DNA of 64,000 bases from CAXXOK01 sp963675655. Lineage in GTDB: Bacteria > Bacillota > Clostridia > Christensenellales > Aristaeellaceae. A program made the translations under genes and the position numbers. The notes beneath the pieces were generated by a model, which saw nothing but the letters and a program-made list of their open reading frames with translations, ran no database searches and had not been told where the DNA came from. Positions 52,079 through 61,489 of this stretch are shown in pieces; position 1 is the stretch's first letter, and every line of letters starts with the position of its first letter. The stretch spans positions 2,108,001 through 2,172,000 of the forward strand of contig OY776489.1 of NCBI GenBank assembly GCA_963675655.1. The letters run 5' to 3'.

Positions 52079-52930
52079 TTACACTAACGGCACCTCATCC
52101 CACAGCGCGGTACCTGTACCCAGCCGGAGCACACGCCGATAGCCGTGTGCTTTGAGTAGTTTCAAGGTTTCGGCAAACGCACAGTCCAGCTGCGCGGCAT
52201 TGTGGCAATCGGAGGTGAGGGTAACGTCGCCGCCGAGATCACGCCACACATCCAGTAAAAAAGCGGATGGGAAAGGCGTGGTTTCATACCCGCGTGCGAT
52301 GCCGCCGGTATTTACTTCCAACAAATTACACCCCGGTTTTGCTTTGGCCAGCGCCTCGGCCGCCATAGTGCGGTAGGCTTTACAGCCGGTATCCAGCCCG
52401 ATTTTGCTTGCATATTTACGAACCAAGTCAAAGTGGCCGATAATATCCGGTTGATCGGTCACCACGGCTTGGGCATGCAGCGAAAAGTAGGTTTGCGCCA
52501 TTGCCAGCGCGTCGCCGTTGAAATGCCGCTGAATGTAGCGAAGTAGCAGCTCCGCCGAACCGTCTACCGCGACCCATTCGCCATCCAGCGACTCCGGAAA
52601 GTAATGCGTTGATGTGATGATATAGTCGCAAGCGGCGCGGTTTTTTACCTTCTCTGCCGCCGGAACCATCGCGTCCTGCTCCAGACCGATATAGAGCTTG
52701 GGGCTTACACGGGCTTGCGATAACCGGGTGCGCATGGCGCGCAGTTGCGCGAAGTACGCCGCCTGCCCCTCCACACTCATGCAGCACTCCCAATCGAAAC
52801 CCTGCATGGCGTGTCCGGAAAAACCAAGGCTGACAAAGCCCAGCTGCTGCGCAGCCGATAGCATTTCCTCTGCTGTGCTTTTCCCGTCGCAAAAAGTGGT
52901 ATGCGTATGGGCGTTGGAAAGAAAGGTCAT
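52079..52930 (-). CDS. Histidinol-phosphatase, PHP type
   Basis: This 283-aa PHP-domain enzyme probably dephosphorylates histidinol phosphate, the step missing from the other his genes here. Metal-binding motifs visible are NAHTHTTFCDG (6-16), GFSGHAMQG, the Glu in YIGLEQDA, ITSTHYF, DIIGHFDLV and TSDCHN. It is the last gene of the operon and overlaps hisIE by 4 nt, which makes the assignment to histidine synthesis strong even though PHP phosphatases share motifs with other phosphoesterases. Bacillus HisJ/HisK are the nearest named family. Confidence 0.9.
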   Translation of the reverse strand: MTFLSNAHTHTTFCDGKSTAEEMLSAAQQLGFVSLGFSGHAMQGFDWECCMSVEGQAAYFAQLRAMRTRLSQARVSPKLYIGLEQDAMVPAAEKVKNRAACDYIITSTHYFPESLDGEWVAVDGSAELLLRYIQRHFNGDALAMAQTYFSLHAQAVVTDQPDIIGHFDLVRKYASKIGLDTGCKAYRTMAAEALAKAKPGCNLLEVNTGGIARGYETTPFPSAFLLDVWRDLGGDVTLTSDCHNAAQLDCAFAETLKLLKAHGYRRVLRLGTGTALWDEVPLV

Positions 52931-53583
52931 TTCATGCGCTCCTGTTTTACTTTATGGTCGATTACGTGGCGTTTTGCCAGTTCGCGCAGCACATCCTCCA
53001 GGGTAATGCCCATATCGGTCATCAGCACCATTGCGTGATACGCCAGATCGCCCAGTTCGTACAAGGTTTCTTCCTTATCGCCCTTTGCTCCGGCAATGAT
53101 GACCTCGGTGCTCTCCTCGCCGACCTTTTTCAGAATTTTCTCACGGCCTTTTTGGAACAGGTAGGTGGTATAACTGCCGTCCTTGGGGTCGTTTTTCCGC
53201 CCTTCGATCAGCTGCATCAAATCGCTCATGGAGAAGGGTTTTACATCATCGCTTTCATACAACTCTTCAAAAAAGCAGCTCTCAGCACCGGTGTGGCAGG
53301 CGGGCCCCGCTTTTTTTACTTCTACCACCAGCGCATCCCCATCGCAATCGGCGCGTATGGCGACGATTTTTTGCGTGTTGCCGCTGGTTTCGCCTTTGCG
53401 CCACAGCTTTTGGCGGCTGCGGCTGAAAAAGCAGGTTGTGCCTTCTGCAAGGCTGATCTTCAGGCTTTCGCGGTTCATGTAGGCGAGTGTCAGCACTTCA
53501 TGGCTGGCATAATCCTGCACAATCGCGGAAATCAGCCCTTTTTCGTCAAACTTCAATTTGCTTTCGATTTCTTTAAACGTCAT
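52927..53583 (-). CDS. hisIE: Bifunctional phosphoribosyl-AMP cyclohydrolase / PR-ATP pyrophosphatase
   Basis: The 218-aa product fuses HisI (residues 1-110: LISAIVQDYASHEVLTLAYMN, TCFFSRSRQKLWRKGETSGN, DCDGDALVV, CHTGAESCFF) and HisE (about 115-215: PKDGSYTTYLF, KKVGEESTEVIIAGAKGD, ELGDLAYHAMVLM). It catalyses steps 2 and 3 of histidine synthesis. The zinc cysteines of HisI are conserved. ATG 53583 lies 13 nt after hisF. Confidence 0.97.
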   Translation of the reverse strand: MTFKEIESKLKFDEKGLISAIVQDYASHEVLTLAYMNRESLKISLAEGTTCFFSRSRQKLWRKGETSGNTQKIVAIRADCDGDALVVEVKKAGPACHTGAESCFFEELYESDDVKPFSMSDLMQLIEGRKNDPKDGSYTTYLFQKGREKILKKVGEESTEVIIAGAKGDKEETLYELGDLAYHAMVLMTDMGITLEDVLRELAKRHVIDHKVKQERMK

Positions 53584-53596
53584 ATTGAATCCTCCG

Positions 53597-54352
53597 TTAT
53601 AGGCGCATGGGAACGCCGTTTTCCTGTAAATAGCGTTTCAGTTCTTTTATATCTACTTCGCGGGAGTGGAAAATGCTTGCGGCCAGCCCCGCGTCTACAC
53701 GCGGCAAAGCAAACAAAGTCAGAAAATCCTCGCGTTTTCCCGCACCGCCCGATGCGATCAGCGGGAGGCTTACAGCGTCGCCGATGGCGGTGAGCATTTC
53801 CAAATCAAACCCACGGCGCACACCGTCGGTATCGATGGAGTTGACCACTACTTCGCCCGCGCCGTGATCTTCGCCGTATTTAACCCATTCTACGGCATCC
53901 AGCCCTGTATCCTCCCGTCCGCCTTTGGCAAACACGTGAAAACTGCCGTCTACCCGCTTCACATCCATGGAAAGCACAACGCACTGGTCGCCGTAACGTT
54001 TAGCGGCTTCTCCAATCAGCGATGGGTTGCGGATAGCGCCGCTGTTGACGCTTACTTTATCCGCGCCGCACTTGAGCACGCGGTCAAAATCATCCAGCGA
54101 GTTGATACTGCCGCCAACGGTGAGGGGGATAAACACCTCCGCGGCTACGCGCTTGAGCGCGTCGGAAAACAGCGGGCGGCCTTCAAAACTGGCAGTAATA
54201 TCATAAAATACCAGTTCATCCGCGCCGGAATCGTTATAATAACGCGCGAGGGTGACCGGATCGTTTACATCGCGCAGCCCTTCAAAATTGACGCCTTTTA
54301 CCACGCGCCCGTTGCGAACATCCAGACAGGGGATAATTCGTTTCGTCAGCAT
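53597..54352 (-). CDS. hisF: Imidazole glycerol phosphate synthase subunit HisF
   Basis: HisF is the cyclase subunit that closes the imidazole ring using ammonia from HisH. The 251-aa TIM barrel has MLTKRIIPCLDVRNGRVVKG (catalytic Asp11), FYDITASFEGR, VGGSINSLDDFDRVL, and VVNSIDTDGVRRGFD with the second catalytic Asp, then IASGGAGKREDF. It overlaps hisA by 7 nt, indicating coupled translation. Confidence 0.98.
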   Translation of the reverse strand: MLTKRIIPCLDVRNGRVVKGVNFEGLRDVNDPVTLARYYNDSGADELVFYDITASFEGRPLFSDALKRVAAEVFIPLTVGGSINSLDDFDRVLKCGADKVSVNSGAIRNPSLIGEAAKRYGDQCVVLSMDVKRVDGSFHVFAKGGREDTGLDAVEWVKYGEDHGAGEVVVNSIDTDGVRRGFDLEMLTAIGDAVSLPLIASGGAGKREDFLTLFALPRVDAGLAASIFHSREVDIKELKRYLQENGVPMRL

Positions 54353-55074
54353 TGGGTTACCTCCCCGTTTGCAATACGGATGATGGTGGACAAGTCCAGT
54401 TTCCCCGTATACAACGCTTTGCCCACGATGGCGCCGTATACCTGCAAATCGCGAAGCGCGGCAATATCGGCATTGGTGGTTACGCCGCCGCTGGCGATAA
54501 TGTTAAGCCCGGAAATTTCCATCAACTTTTCATATGCGCTCAGATTGGGGCCGGATAACAGCCCGTCCCGCGCAATATCGGTATAGATAACTGTGGAAAT
54601 GCCTACATCCGCAAGCTTTTTGCAAAAATCAAAACTCTGTTGCGTGGTAACCTGCTTCCAGCCGTGAATGGCGACATAGCCGTCCTTTGCGTCCACGCCG
54701 ACGGCTAACTTATCGCCATGCAGCTTTGCCATACGTGTGGTAAACGCAAAATCCTCAACGGCGACCGTGCCCAGAATGACGCGACTCACCCCCAGCGCCA
54801 GAGCGCTTTCAATATCCTGCTGGGTGCGCATACCGCCGCCAACTTCCACAAACAGGGGTAATTTGCATAGCTGCTCGATGACCGGGCGGTTTTGCGGGTT
54901 GCCATCCTTGGCTCCGTCCAGATCCACCGTATGCAGGAAAGAAGCACCAGCTTTAATAAAACCTTTGGCCACAGCGACCGGATCGTCGCCGTATACGGTC
55001 ATGCGGTCGTAATCGCCTTGCGTTAGCCGCACCACGCGTCCGCCGCGCAGGTCGATTGCGGGGAAAATGTGCAT
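54346..55074 (-). CDS. hisA: ProFAR isomerase HisA
   Basis: The 242-aa TIM barrel isomerises ProFAR to PRFAR. Motifs are MHIFPAIDLRGGRVVRL with catalytic Asp8, LHTVDLDGAKDG, VEVGGGMRTQQDIE, and YTDIARDGLLSGPN with the second Asp. Start ATG 55074 overlaps the hisH stop by one base (TAATG); a frame extending further upstream would lie inside hisH. It follows the usual Clostridia order H-A-F. Confidence 0.97.
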   Translation of the reverse strand: MHIFPAIDLRGGRVVRLTQGDYDRMTVYGDDPVAVAKGFIKAGASFLHTVDLDGAKDGNPQNRPVIEQLCKLPLFVEVGGGMRTQQDIESALALGVSRVILGTVAVEDFAFTTRMAKLHGDKLAVGVDAKDGYVAIHGWKQVTTQQSFDFCKKLADVGISTVIYTDIARDGLLSGPNLSAYEKLMEISGLNIIASGGVTTNADIAALRDLQVYGAIVGKALYTGKLDLSTIIRIANGEVTQC

Positions 55075-55688
55075 TATACCGCCCCCTTTGCAAAAGCCGA
55101 GAGGATGCGTAAACCGACTTCTCCGCTTTTTTCGGGGTGGAATTGCGTGCCGCAAACGCTGCCGCTGCGCACTACGGCGGCCACAGGCACGCCGTAATTG
55201 GCTGTGGCGACCAGTGCCGGTTCGCATTCTGTGGCATAAAAGCTATGCACAAAATACACATAGTCGCCTTGTTTCACCGCCGCCATCAGCGGATCGTTTG
55301 GCTTACGAATGTCCAGATCGTTCCAGCCCATATGGGGTATTTTTAAATCCTTTACATGGTTTGCAAAGGGAACGACACGACCATGAATGAGCCCTAAGCC
55401 CTCATGCTTGCCATATTCTTCGCTTTCATCAAAAAGCAGCTGCATCCCCAGGCAAACCCCAAGCAGCGGTTTGCCAAGTGCAGCCTGTGCCTGTAAAAAA
55501 GTATCCAGTTTTAACGCGCGCAGCTTATCCGCCGCATCGCCGAATGCGCCGACGCCCGGCAAAATAATGCGCTCTGCCGCGCGCAGGGTATCCTCGTCCC
55601 GGGTTACGATGCCTTCTGCGCCGATGTGCTTGAGGGAACAGGTAAGCGAGTACAGGTTTCCAACGCCGTAATCCACAACTGCGATCAT
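55074..55688 (-). CDS. hisH: Imidazole glycerol phosphate synthase subunit HisH
   Basis: The glutaminase subunit of IGP synthase, 204 aa. The class I amidotransferase triad is visible: Cys in GVCLGMQLLF, and His and Glu in GTQFHPEKSG. The N-terminal VDYGVGNLYSL is standard. It overlaps hisB by 4 nt and hisA by 1 nt. Confidence 0.98.
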   Translation of the reverse strand: MIAVVDYGVGNLYSLTCSLKHIGAEGIVTRDEDTLRAAERIILPGVGAFGDAADKLRALKLDTFLQAQAALGKPLLGVCLGMQLLFDESEEYGKHEGLGLIHGRVVPFANHVKDLKIPHMGWNDLDIRKPNDPLMAAVKQGDYVYFVHSFYATECEPALVATANYGVPVAAVVRSGSVCGTQFHPEKSGEVGLRILSAFAKGAV

Positions 55689-56284
55689 GCTTTGCCTCCC
55701 AACGTGCCTTTGGTGGAGGGGATTTCCGTAGCGGTTTCCGGGTCGATGGCAACAGCCATGCGCAACGCGCGCCCAAAGCCCTTAAAAACGGCCTCTAAAA
55801 TGTGGTGGCTGTTTTCGCCTGCCAGCAACTGCGCGTGCAGGGTGATGCGCGCCTCCCGCGTGAGTGCGAGAAAGAACTCCTTGCCAAGTTCCGTATCGAA
55901 CGTGCCGATCTTTTCCGTGGGCAGTGTAACCTGCCAGCCCAGCGTGCCCCTGCCGCTCAGGTCGATAGCGACCAGCGCAAGCGCTTCATCCATCGGCAGC
56001 ATGATGCTGCCGTAGCGGGTTACGCCGCGCAAATCGCCTAGCGCTTCTAAAAGCGCCTGTCCCAATACAATGCCGATGTCCTCTACGGTGTGGTGATCGT
56101 CCACATCGGTATCGCCCTCGCAGCGGAGAGTCAAATCCATCCGACCATGACGGGCAAAAAGGGTGAGCATGTGGTTTAAAAAACCACAGCCGGTTTGTAC
56201 GTCGCTGATGCCGGTACCATCCAGGGTAAGGGTAAGGGTAATGTCCGTTTCCGCGGTCTTGCGGGCGATGGTGGCTGTTCTCAT
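55685..56284 (-). CDS. hisB: Imidazoleglycerol-phosphate dehydratase
   Basis: The 199-aa product is the monofunctional dehydratase, without the phosphatase half found in enteric HisB. Its manganese-binding motifs are GFLNHMLTLFARHG, DVDDHHTVEDIGIVLG and HLL-type AGENSHHILEAVFKGFGRAL. The phosphatase step is therefore supplied by the PHP enzyme at the operon's end. It overlaps hisC by 4 nt. Confidence 0.97.
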   Translation of the reverse strand: MRTATIARKTAETDITLTLTLDGTGISDVQTGCGFLNHMLTLFARHGRMDLTLRCEGDTDVDDHHTVEDIGIVLGQALLEALGDLRGVTRYGSIMLPMDEALALVAIDLSGRGTLGWQVTLPTEKIGTFDTELGKEFFLALTREARITLHAQLLAGENSHHILEAVFKGFGRALRMAVAIDPETATEIPSTKGTLGGKA

Positions 56285-57351
56285 GGCTGCACCTCCGAAA
56301 GAATCGCTTGGGTTTCCGTAAGCAGGCGCTGCATTTGTTCCGCGCTGCCTATGGTAATGCGTACATAGTTGCGTAGTGTCGGTTGGCTGAGATAGCGTAC
56401 CAACACCCCGCGCTCTTTGAGCTTCAGGTAATAGGTTTGTCCGTCCATGCCCGGGGGCGAAGCAAACAGGAAGTTGGTGGCGCTAGGCAAAACGGTGAAA
56501 CCAAGTGTTTGCAACGCTTTTGCGCTTTCCTCCCGCTGGGCACGTATGCTACCAACGCATGCGGTAAAGTATTCCTTGTCCCGCATGGCTTCGATACCAG
56601 CCAGCATGGTCAGGCTGTTGATGGAATAGGGATGAAACGAGTTTTTCACCCGGTGCAGATCGTCAATAATCTGCGGGGAAGCCAGCGCGTACCCCAGTCG
56701 TCCGCCTGCAAGCGAACGGCTTTTGCTGTATGTGCGCACGATCAGCAAATTGGAATATTTATGAAGCAGCGGTACGCAGGTTTCGCCGCCGAAATCCACA
56801 TACGCTTCGTCGATTAAAACTACGCTGTCCGGGTTGCCGGCAATTATGCGCTCCACATCCCCCAGCGATAGCGCCAGCGAGGTGGGGGCGTTGGGATTGG
56901 CCAGCGCGACCAGCTGATGCTGGCCTATGAACGGCTCAACCGGCAAAGTGAAATCTTCATTGAGCGGTACAATGGTAGGAGTGACGCGGTAAAGCTGTGC
57001 ATAAACGCGATAAAAACCATAGCTCACATCCGGGATGGTTGCGCCGCGTGTTTCATCGGCATAGGCCATAAAAGCAAATCCGAGCACCTCATCCGAACCG
57101 TTGCCGACAAACACATTTTCCAGCGCCAGCCCATATTCGGCCGCGATAGCCTCCCGCAGGATTTTCGCCAGCGGATCGGGGTACAGGTTCAAACGGGCAA
57201 TGTTATCCCTGCTCAATACATCCAGCACGCGGGGCGAAGGCGGGAAAGGGCTTTCGTTGGTGTTCAGTTTCACATACGCCTTGTCCTGCGGCTGCTCGCC
57301 GGGTACATAGGGGTCCAGCGCCTGAAGCCGCGGCAGCAGAAACTCGCTCAT
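56281..57351 (-). CDS. hisC: Histidinol-phosphate aminotransferase
   Basis: The 356-aa fold-type I PLP enzyme transfers an amino group from glutamate to imidazole acetol phosphate. It has KLNTNESPFPPSP, NPNAPTSLAL, VVLIDEAYVDFGG and the PLP lysine segment YSKSRSLAGGRLGY. It overlaps hisD and hisB by 4 nt on either side. Confidence 0.96.
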   Translation of the reverse strand: MSEFLLPRLQALDPYVPGEQPQDKAYVKLNTNESPFPPSPRVLDVLSRDNIARLNLYPDPLAKILREAIAAEYGLALENVFVGNGSDEVLGFAFMAYADETRGATIPDVSYGFYRVYAQLYRVTPTIVPLNEDFTLPVEPFIGQHQLVALANPNAPTSLALSLGDVERIIAGNPDSVVLIDEAYVDFGGETCVPLLHKYSNLLIVRTYSKSRSLAGGRLGYALASPQIIDDLHRVKNSFHPYSINSLTMLAGIEAMRDKEYFTACVGSIRAQREESAKALQTLGFTVLPSATNFLFASPPGMDGQTYYLKLKERGVLVRYLSQPTLRNYVRITIGSAEQMQRLLTETQAILSEVQP

Positions 57352-58637
57352 GCGTCCTCCCCGCCGCGAATGGCAACGGCATTGGCGTGCGCGGTAAGCC
57401 CTTCGCTGTTGGCAAAGCGCTGCACATCTGCGCTGACGCGACTAAGCGCTTCCTGTGTATAGTACAGGTAGCTGGAGCGCTTGCAAAAATCATCGACCCC
57501 AAGAGGGGAGGAATAGCGCGCCGTGCCGGAGGTAGGCAGTGTGTGGTTCGGGCCGGCAAGATAGTCGCCCAGCGGCTCGGGGCAATACCGGCCAAGGAAG
57601 ATGCTGCCCGCATTGGTTAGCAGCGGAAGCAGCGCAAATGGATCCTGCGTGGACACTTCCAAATGCTCGGGCGCGACGGCGTTAGCGATAGCGATAGCAT
57701 CGGCAAGCGTATCTGTCACAATGATGCGGCCGTTGTTTTCGATGCTGGCGCGGGCAATATCCTCACGCGAAAGCTGGGAAAGTTGCGTTTCAAGCTCTGC
57801 CTGCACCTGTGCGGCTAAGGTTTCGCTATCGGTAACCAGCCAGCTGGCGGCCAGCCGGTCGTGTTCCGCCTGGCTGAGCAAATCAGCGGCGATGTATTTG
57901 GGATTGCTCTGTCCATCGGCAATTACCAGAATTTCGCTGGGTCCTGCGACCATATCAATGGCGGTAAGCCCGCGCCCAAAGCAGAGCTGTTTGGCGGTCG
58001 CGACAAAGATGTTGCCTGGGCCGACGATTTTATCTACCTTGGGTACGCTTTGGGTGCCGTAGGCAAGTGCGGCAATGGCCTGTGCTCCGCCGAGTTTGAT
58101 AATAGTAGAAACCCCGGCGATTTTGGCAGCCGCAAGGATGACGGCGGGGATGTTGCCCTGCTTGTCCGGCGGTGTCGTCATTACGATTTCTTTCACGCCC
58201 GCGATTGCGGCGGGAATGGCGGCCATCAGCACACTGCTGGGGTAACGCGCCGTGCCGCCGGGCACGTACAGCCCGGCGCTGGCTAGCGGTAAAACCCGCT
58301 GGCCGATGACGACGCCATCCTCCTTCGCGTCAATAAACCCGCTGCGTTTTTGCTGGGCATGGAAACGGGTAATGTTTTCCGCCGCCAGCTGGAGGGTTTG
58401 TAAAAGCGCGGGGTCTACACTTTCCATAGCGGCGTTTATTTCCGCCTGCGTAACTCGCAGGCTTTGCGGGCGTACGCCGTCAAACTTTTCGGTGTAATCC
58501 AGCGCCGCTTCGTCGCCGCGCTGCTCAATTTGCGAAAGGACTTCGGTCACTGCGGCGGTCACATCCCGGTTCGGTTCGGACGCGCGGTTGAGAAGCTGCG
58601 TAACCGGTTGCCCCTGATAACGGATGATGCGAATCAT
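57348..58637 (-). CDS. hisD: Histidinol dehydrogenase
   Basis: The 429-aa zinc enzyme oxidises histidinol to histidine in two NAD-dependent steps. Typical segments are VPGGTARYPSSVLM, VDKIVGPGNIFVATAK, IDMVAGPSEILVIAD, the AEHD motif (LLSQAEHDRLA) and GPNHTLPTSGTARYSSPLG. Length and motifs are normal. It overlaps hisG by 4 nt. Confidence 0.97.
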   Translation of the reverse strand: MIRIIRYQGQPVTQLLNRASEPNRDVTAAVTEVLSQIEQRGDEAALDYTEKFDGVRPQSLRVTQAEINAAMESVDPALLQTLQLAAENITRFHAQQKRSGFIDAKEDGVVIGQRVLPLASAGLYVPGGTARYPSSVLMAAIPAAIAGVKEIVMTTPPDKQGNIPAVILAAAKIAGVSTIIKLGGAQAIAALAYGTQSVPKVDKIVGPGNIFVATAKQLCFGRGLTAIDMVAGPSEILVIADGQSNPKYIAADLLSQAEHDRLAASWLVTDSETLAAQVQAELETQLSQLSREDIARASIENNGRIIVTDTLADAIAIANAVAPEHLEVSTQDPFALLPLLTNAGSIFLGRYCPEPLGDYLAGPNHTLPTSGTARYSSPLGVDDFCKRSSYLYYTQEALSRVSADVQRFANSEGLTAHANAVAIRGGEDA

Positions 58638-59263
58638 GCTTTCGCCTCCTGCCTAGCCTTCAGCGCATCCACCAGCGCGCCGATTTCGTCCGCTTTAAAC
58701 TTCATGGCGGCTTTATTGGCAATGAGCCTCGCGCTGATGGGCAAGATGGTTTCGGTCACTTCCAGATTGTTTTGTTTCAGCGTTGTGCCGGTTTCTACAA
58801 TATCAACAATCACATCGGACAGCCCCAATATCGGCGCAAGCTCGATGGAGCCGTTGAGCTTGATCACCTCTATATCGCGGCTTTTGCCGGAATAGTACTG
58901 TTTGGCGATGCCTGGGTACTTGGTTGCCACGGTCAGCGGAGCGCTGTAATCCTCGCGGAACCCCACCGGCGCGGCCACGCACATACGGCATACGCCAAAA
59001 CCCAGGTCAAGCAGCTCGTATACATCGTTGCCGCCTTCCAGCAGCACATCCTTGCCGACAACGCCCACATCCGCCGCGCCGTGCTCCACATAGATGGGTA
59101 CATCGCTGGGTTTTACCAGCAGGTACTGCACCTGGCCGCCCTCGTCCCGCAAGACCAGACGGCGGTCATCCTGCTCCATTGCGGAGCAATCGTAACCGCA
59201 TTTACTAAATAGCTTATAAACCTTATCACCTAATCGTCCCTTAGGGAGTGCAATGTTCAGCAT
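58634..59263 (-). CDS. hisG: ATP phosphoribosyltransferase, short form
   Basis: HisG joins ATP and PRPP in the first step. At 209 aa it is the short form that lacks the regulatory ACT-like domain and needs HisZ, which lies directly upstream. Features are IALPKGRLGDKVYKLF, VKPSDVPIYVEHGAADVGVVG, LGFGVCRMCVAAP and DIVETGTTLKQNNLEV, the PRPP loop. It overlaps hisZ by 7 nt. Confidence 0.97.
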   Translation of the reverse strand: MLNIALPKGRLGDKVYKLFSKCGYDCSAMEQDDRRLVLRDEGGQVQYLLVKPSDVPIYVEHGAADVGVVGKDVLLEGGNDVYELLDLGFGVCRMCVAAPVGFREDYSAPLTVATKYPGIAKQYYSGKSRDIEVIKLNGSIELAPILGLSDVIVDIVETGTTLKQNNLEVTETILPISARLIANKAAMKFKADEIGALVDALKARQEAKA

Positions 59264-60378
59264 GATTCCGGCACCTCCTGAAAAGTACGGCCATCAAATG
59301 CCATCGTTTTGGCTGCGCTGATATCTGCCGGACGGCTTGTCGCCGCCAGTACGCGAAGGCCTTGCTGTGCTAGCGCAAACACCGCGGCGTTTACGCTCGC
59401 GGGATCGTCATCCTCGTTGTAAAGTGCTAATACATCCGCATCCCAGTCGCGCTTGTCGGCCAATACGCGAGTCAGTTCATCCAGATAGATGGCAAATCCG
59501 AAGCCGTCGCCTTCTTTGCCAAACCTGCGCATAAGCTTGTCGTACCGTCCGCCGGAGAGTACCACGCGCGGCGCGCCCTGTACATACCCCTGAAAAACGA
59601 TGCCGTTGTAATAATCCTGATCGTTGAGCATGGAAAAATCCAGCCGCAGACAATCGCCCAGCCCCAAAGCGGTCAATAACTGATACAACGCATCCAACTC
59701 GTCCAGCGCCTGCGTCATCTCCGGCGCGGTGGCAATATCACGGGCACGGGTGAGCGTGCGCGAAAAAGAGCCGGAAAGGCTGGCCAGTTGGGCAATACGT
59801 TGCGCATAATAAGGGTCGATGCCTTCCTGCTGTACAGCTGCAGCCAGCTCGTGCTCGTTCTTTTGACGGATAAAGGTAAACAAGCGCTCCTGCTGCTCGG
59901 TTGTCAGCCCGGCGGCGTCCATCAGCCCGGCGGCAAAGCCCATGTGGCTGATGTCCAGCACATAGGCATCACCAACAGCCCGCAGGCTTTCCACCGCCAT
60001 ACGCATTACTTCGCTTACGGCGTAGCGGTCTACAACACCCATGGCTTCTACACCCATCTGATCTATCTCTGTAAATTCTTTTGCAGTGGGTGCAAGGCGG
60101 TATACGCTTTCCTGATAATATACCTTCTCAAGTCCGACACGCTCTTTGCGCGCATGCTTCACAATGGAAAGGGTAATATCCGGTTTTAGTGCCATCAGCT
60201 TGCCATCCGGATTGGTAAAGGTGAGCAAACTTTCGCTTTTCAGAAAGTTTTTGTTTTCAAGATAAAGAGCATATTCCTCAAACCGGCGCATGGAGTAGCG
60301 CGTGTAACCGAGGTTTTCATAAAGATTGCGCAGGCGTCCTGTTAACTGCTCGCGCCGTGATTCGCTGCGTTGTTCCAT
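59257..60378 (-). CDS. hisZ: ATP phosphoribosyltransferase regulatory subunit
   Basis: HisZ is a catalytically inactive HisRS paralogue that forms the HisGS complex and confers histidine feedback. The 373-aa product has the class II core (KPDITLSIVKHARKE, YYQESVYRLAP, EFTEIDQMGVEAMG; in the last a HisRS carries a different residue set) and no anticodon-binding domain. Start ATG 60378 has AAGGAGG 5 nt upstream. First gene of the his operon, with a near-consensus promoter and only a short leader, so no T-box or attenuator controls it. Confidence 0.93.
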   Translation of the reverse strand: MEQRSESRREQLTGRLRNLYENLGYTRYSMRRFEEYALYLENKNFLKSESLLTFTNPDGKLMALKPDITLSIVKHARKERVGLEKVYYQESVYRLAPTAKEFTEIDQMGVEAMGVVDRYAVSEVMRMAVESLRAVGDAYVLDISHMGFAAGLMDAAGLTTEQQERLFTFIRQKNEHELAAAVQQEGIDPYYAQRIAQLASLSGSFSRTLTRARDIATAPEMTQALDELDALYQLLTALGLGDCLRLDFSMLNDQDYYNGIVFQGYVQGAPRVVLSGGRYDKLMRRFGKEGDGFGFAIYLDELTRVLADKRDWDADVLALYNEDDDPASVNAAVFALAQQGLRVLAATSRPADISAAKTMAFDGRTFQEVPESC

Positions 60379-60459
60379 CGTTCCTCCTTGATCCTTCCGG
60401 TGAGTATTCCATACGGTGAAATCAGTATACCATATGCGCATCCCGGATGCCACGGAAAG

Positions 60460-60488
60460 AGAATAGCATAAATTGACGCTTTAGTCAA
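60460..60488 (-). promoter_or_regulatory. Promoter of the histidine operon
   Basis: On the minus strand TTGACT (60488-60483), 17 nt, TATTCT (60465-60460) preceded by TGC. A weaker TATACT -10-like box at 60429-60424 could be a second start. Confidence 0.75.
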
Positions 60489-60535
60489 GTAATACGGTAA
60501 CGTAATACCAAACTGATATGAACCAAGCAAGAAAT

Positions 60536-60562
60536 AGAAAAAGCAGCCGCGTAAACGGCTGC
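60536..60562 (-). terminator. Terminator of the decayed surface-protein gene
   Basis: On the minus strand GCAGCCG (60562-60556) pairs with CGGCTGC (60549-60543) around a 6-nt loop, followed by TTTTTC. It sits 22 nt after the original stop codon inferred for the pseudogene. Confidence 0.8.
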
Positions 60563-60583
60563 TGGTAAGGGATACTGCGATAA

Positions 60584-61489
60584 TCAGGGATTGAAACTCG
60601 CGTCCGAAGGATAGGAAACCCAGTCGGGTTGCACAGTATGATCGTTTTTTGCAACTGCCCGTTCGCAGCGTAAAAACCGGTATCGGTGCTGAAGCCTGTA
60701 ATAGTGATGGCAAAAAACGCAAGCCCGGTAAAATTGCTCGCATTGTAAAAGACAAACGCACTTTGCTGCGTGCTCTCACCCGGCGCAAGCGCAAGGTTAT
60801 ATACACCGGTTAGGGTAGACGAATCGCTGCCGGTGCTCATGGCAAGCTGGATGCTTCGCCACCAAAACCAACGATCTGGAAGCTGATTTGGGTAAGGTTC
60901 ATGGTACTGACGTTGGTTAGCACGAAGCTTGGGCTGCCAACTTCAATGCTTGTTTGCTATATGGCAATAGCGGATGTGAGCGAACCGAAATCCACATTTA
61001 CAGTACCGGTATAGCCGCCATCGACGGTTGTACCGGTTACCTTGCACCGTCCCCAGGCATGACCCGCAACGGCAAATGAAGCATCTGTGCCGCTTACAGT
61101 GGCGATGCTCTCCGGCGCTTGCTGTATGTTTAGCTGAAGGGTTACTTTTGCGTTGCCATCCTCTGAATAGGCGGTGATAACGGTAGTGCCCCGCCTAACC
61201 CTGGGAACCAGACTGTTTGCGCATCGTAGCGATGCCTTCGCGGCTGGAGGTATAGGTTACGCCCTCTTTATGGGCAACGTATGGTGTTACTGTAACGCGA
61301 ACGCTGGTGTTGGAAATGGAAAACAAGGTAATTTCTCCTACATTGTACGAAATGGCTGTTTCAATTTCCGCGAAGGCGGGAGTGGATACAAAAACGCCTG
61401 CCAAAAGCGCTGCCCCGATGAACGGGGAAAGCGCCGTTGGCAGGAAGCGGATTGTTCTTATCGGGTGTTGCCTCTATGGTTATATTCGT
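60584..61489 (-). pseudogene. Decayed secreted surface-protein gene
   Basis: Three reading frames must be joined to recover a protein of about 300 aa. It begins with a signal peptide (IRTIRFLPTALSPFIGAALL to AFA) that lacks a usable ATG, an ATA standing where ATG may have been. It then runs through EIETAISYNVGEITLFSISN. A frameshift follows near 61195, where a TAG lies just before GTTVITAYSEDGNAK. An in-frame TAG at about 60957 interrupts the next segment. A frameshift near 60841 precedes MSTGSDSSTLTGVYNLALAP, and another in a run of six A near 60650 precedes VQPDWVSYPSDASFNP and the stop. The content is beta-rich, like Ig or invasin domains. No family is assigned. Confidence 0.82.
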
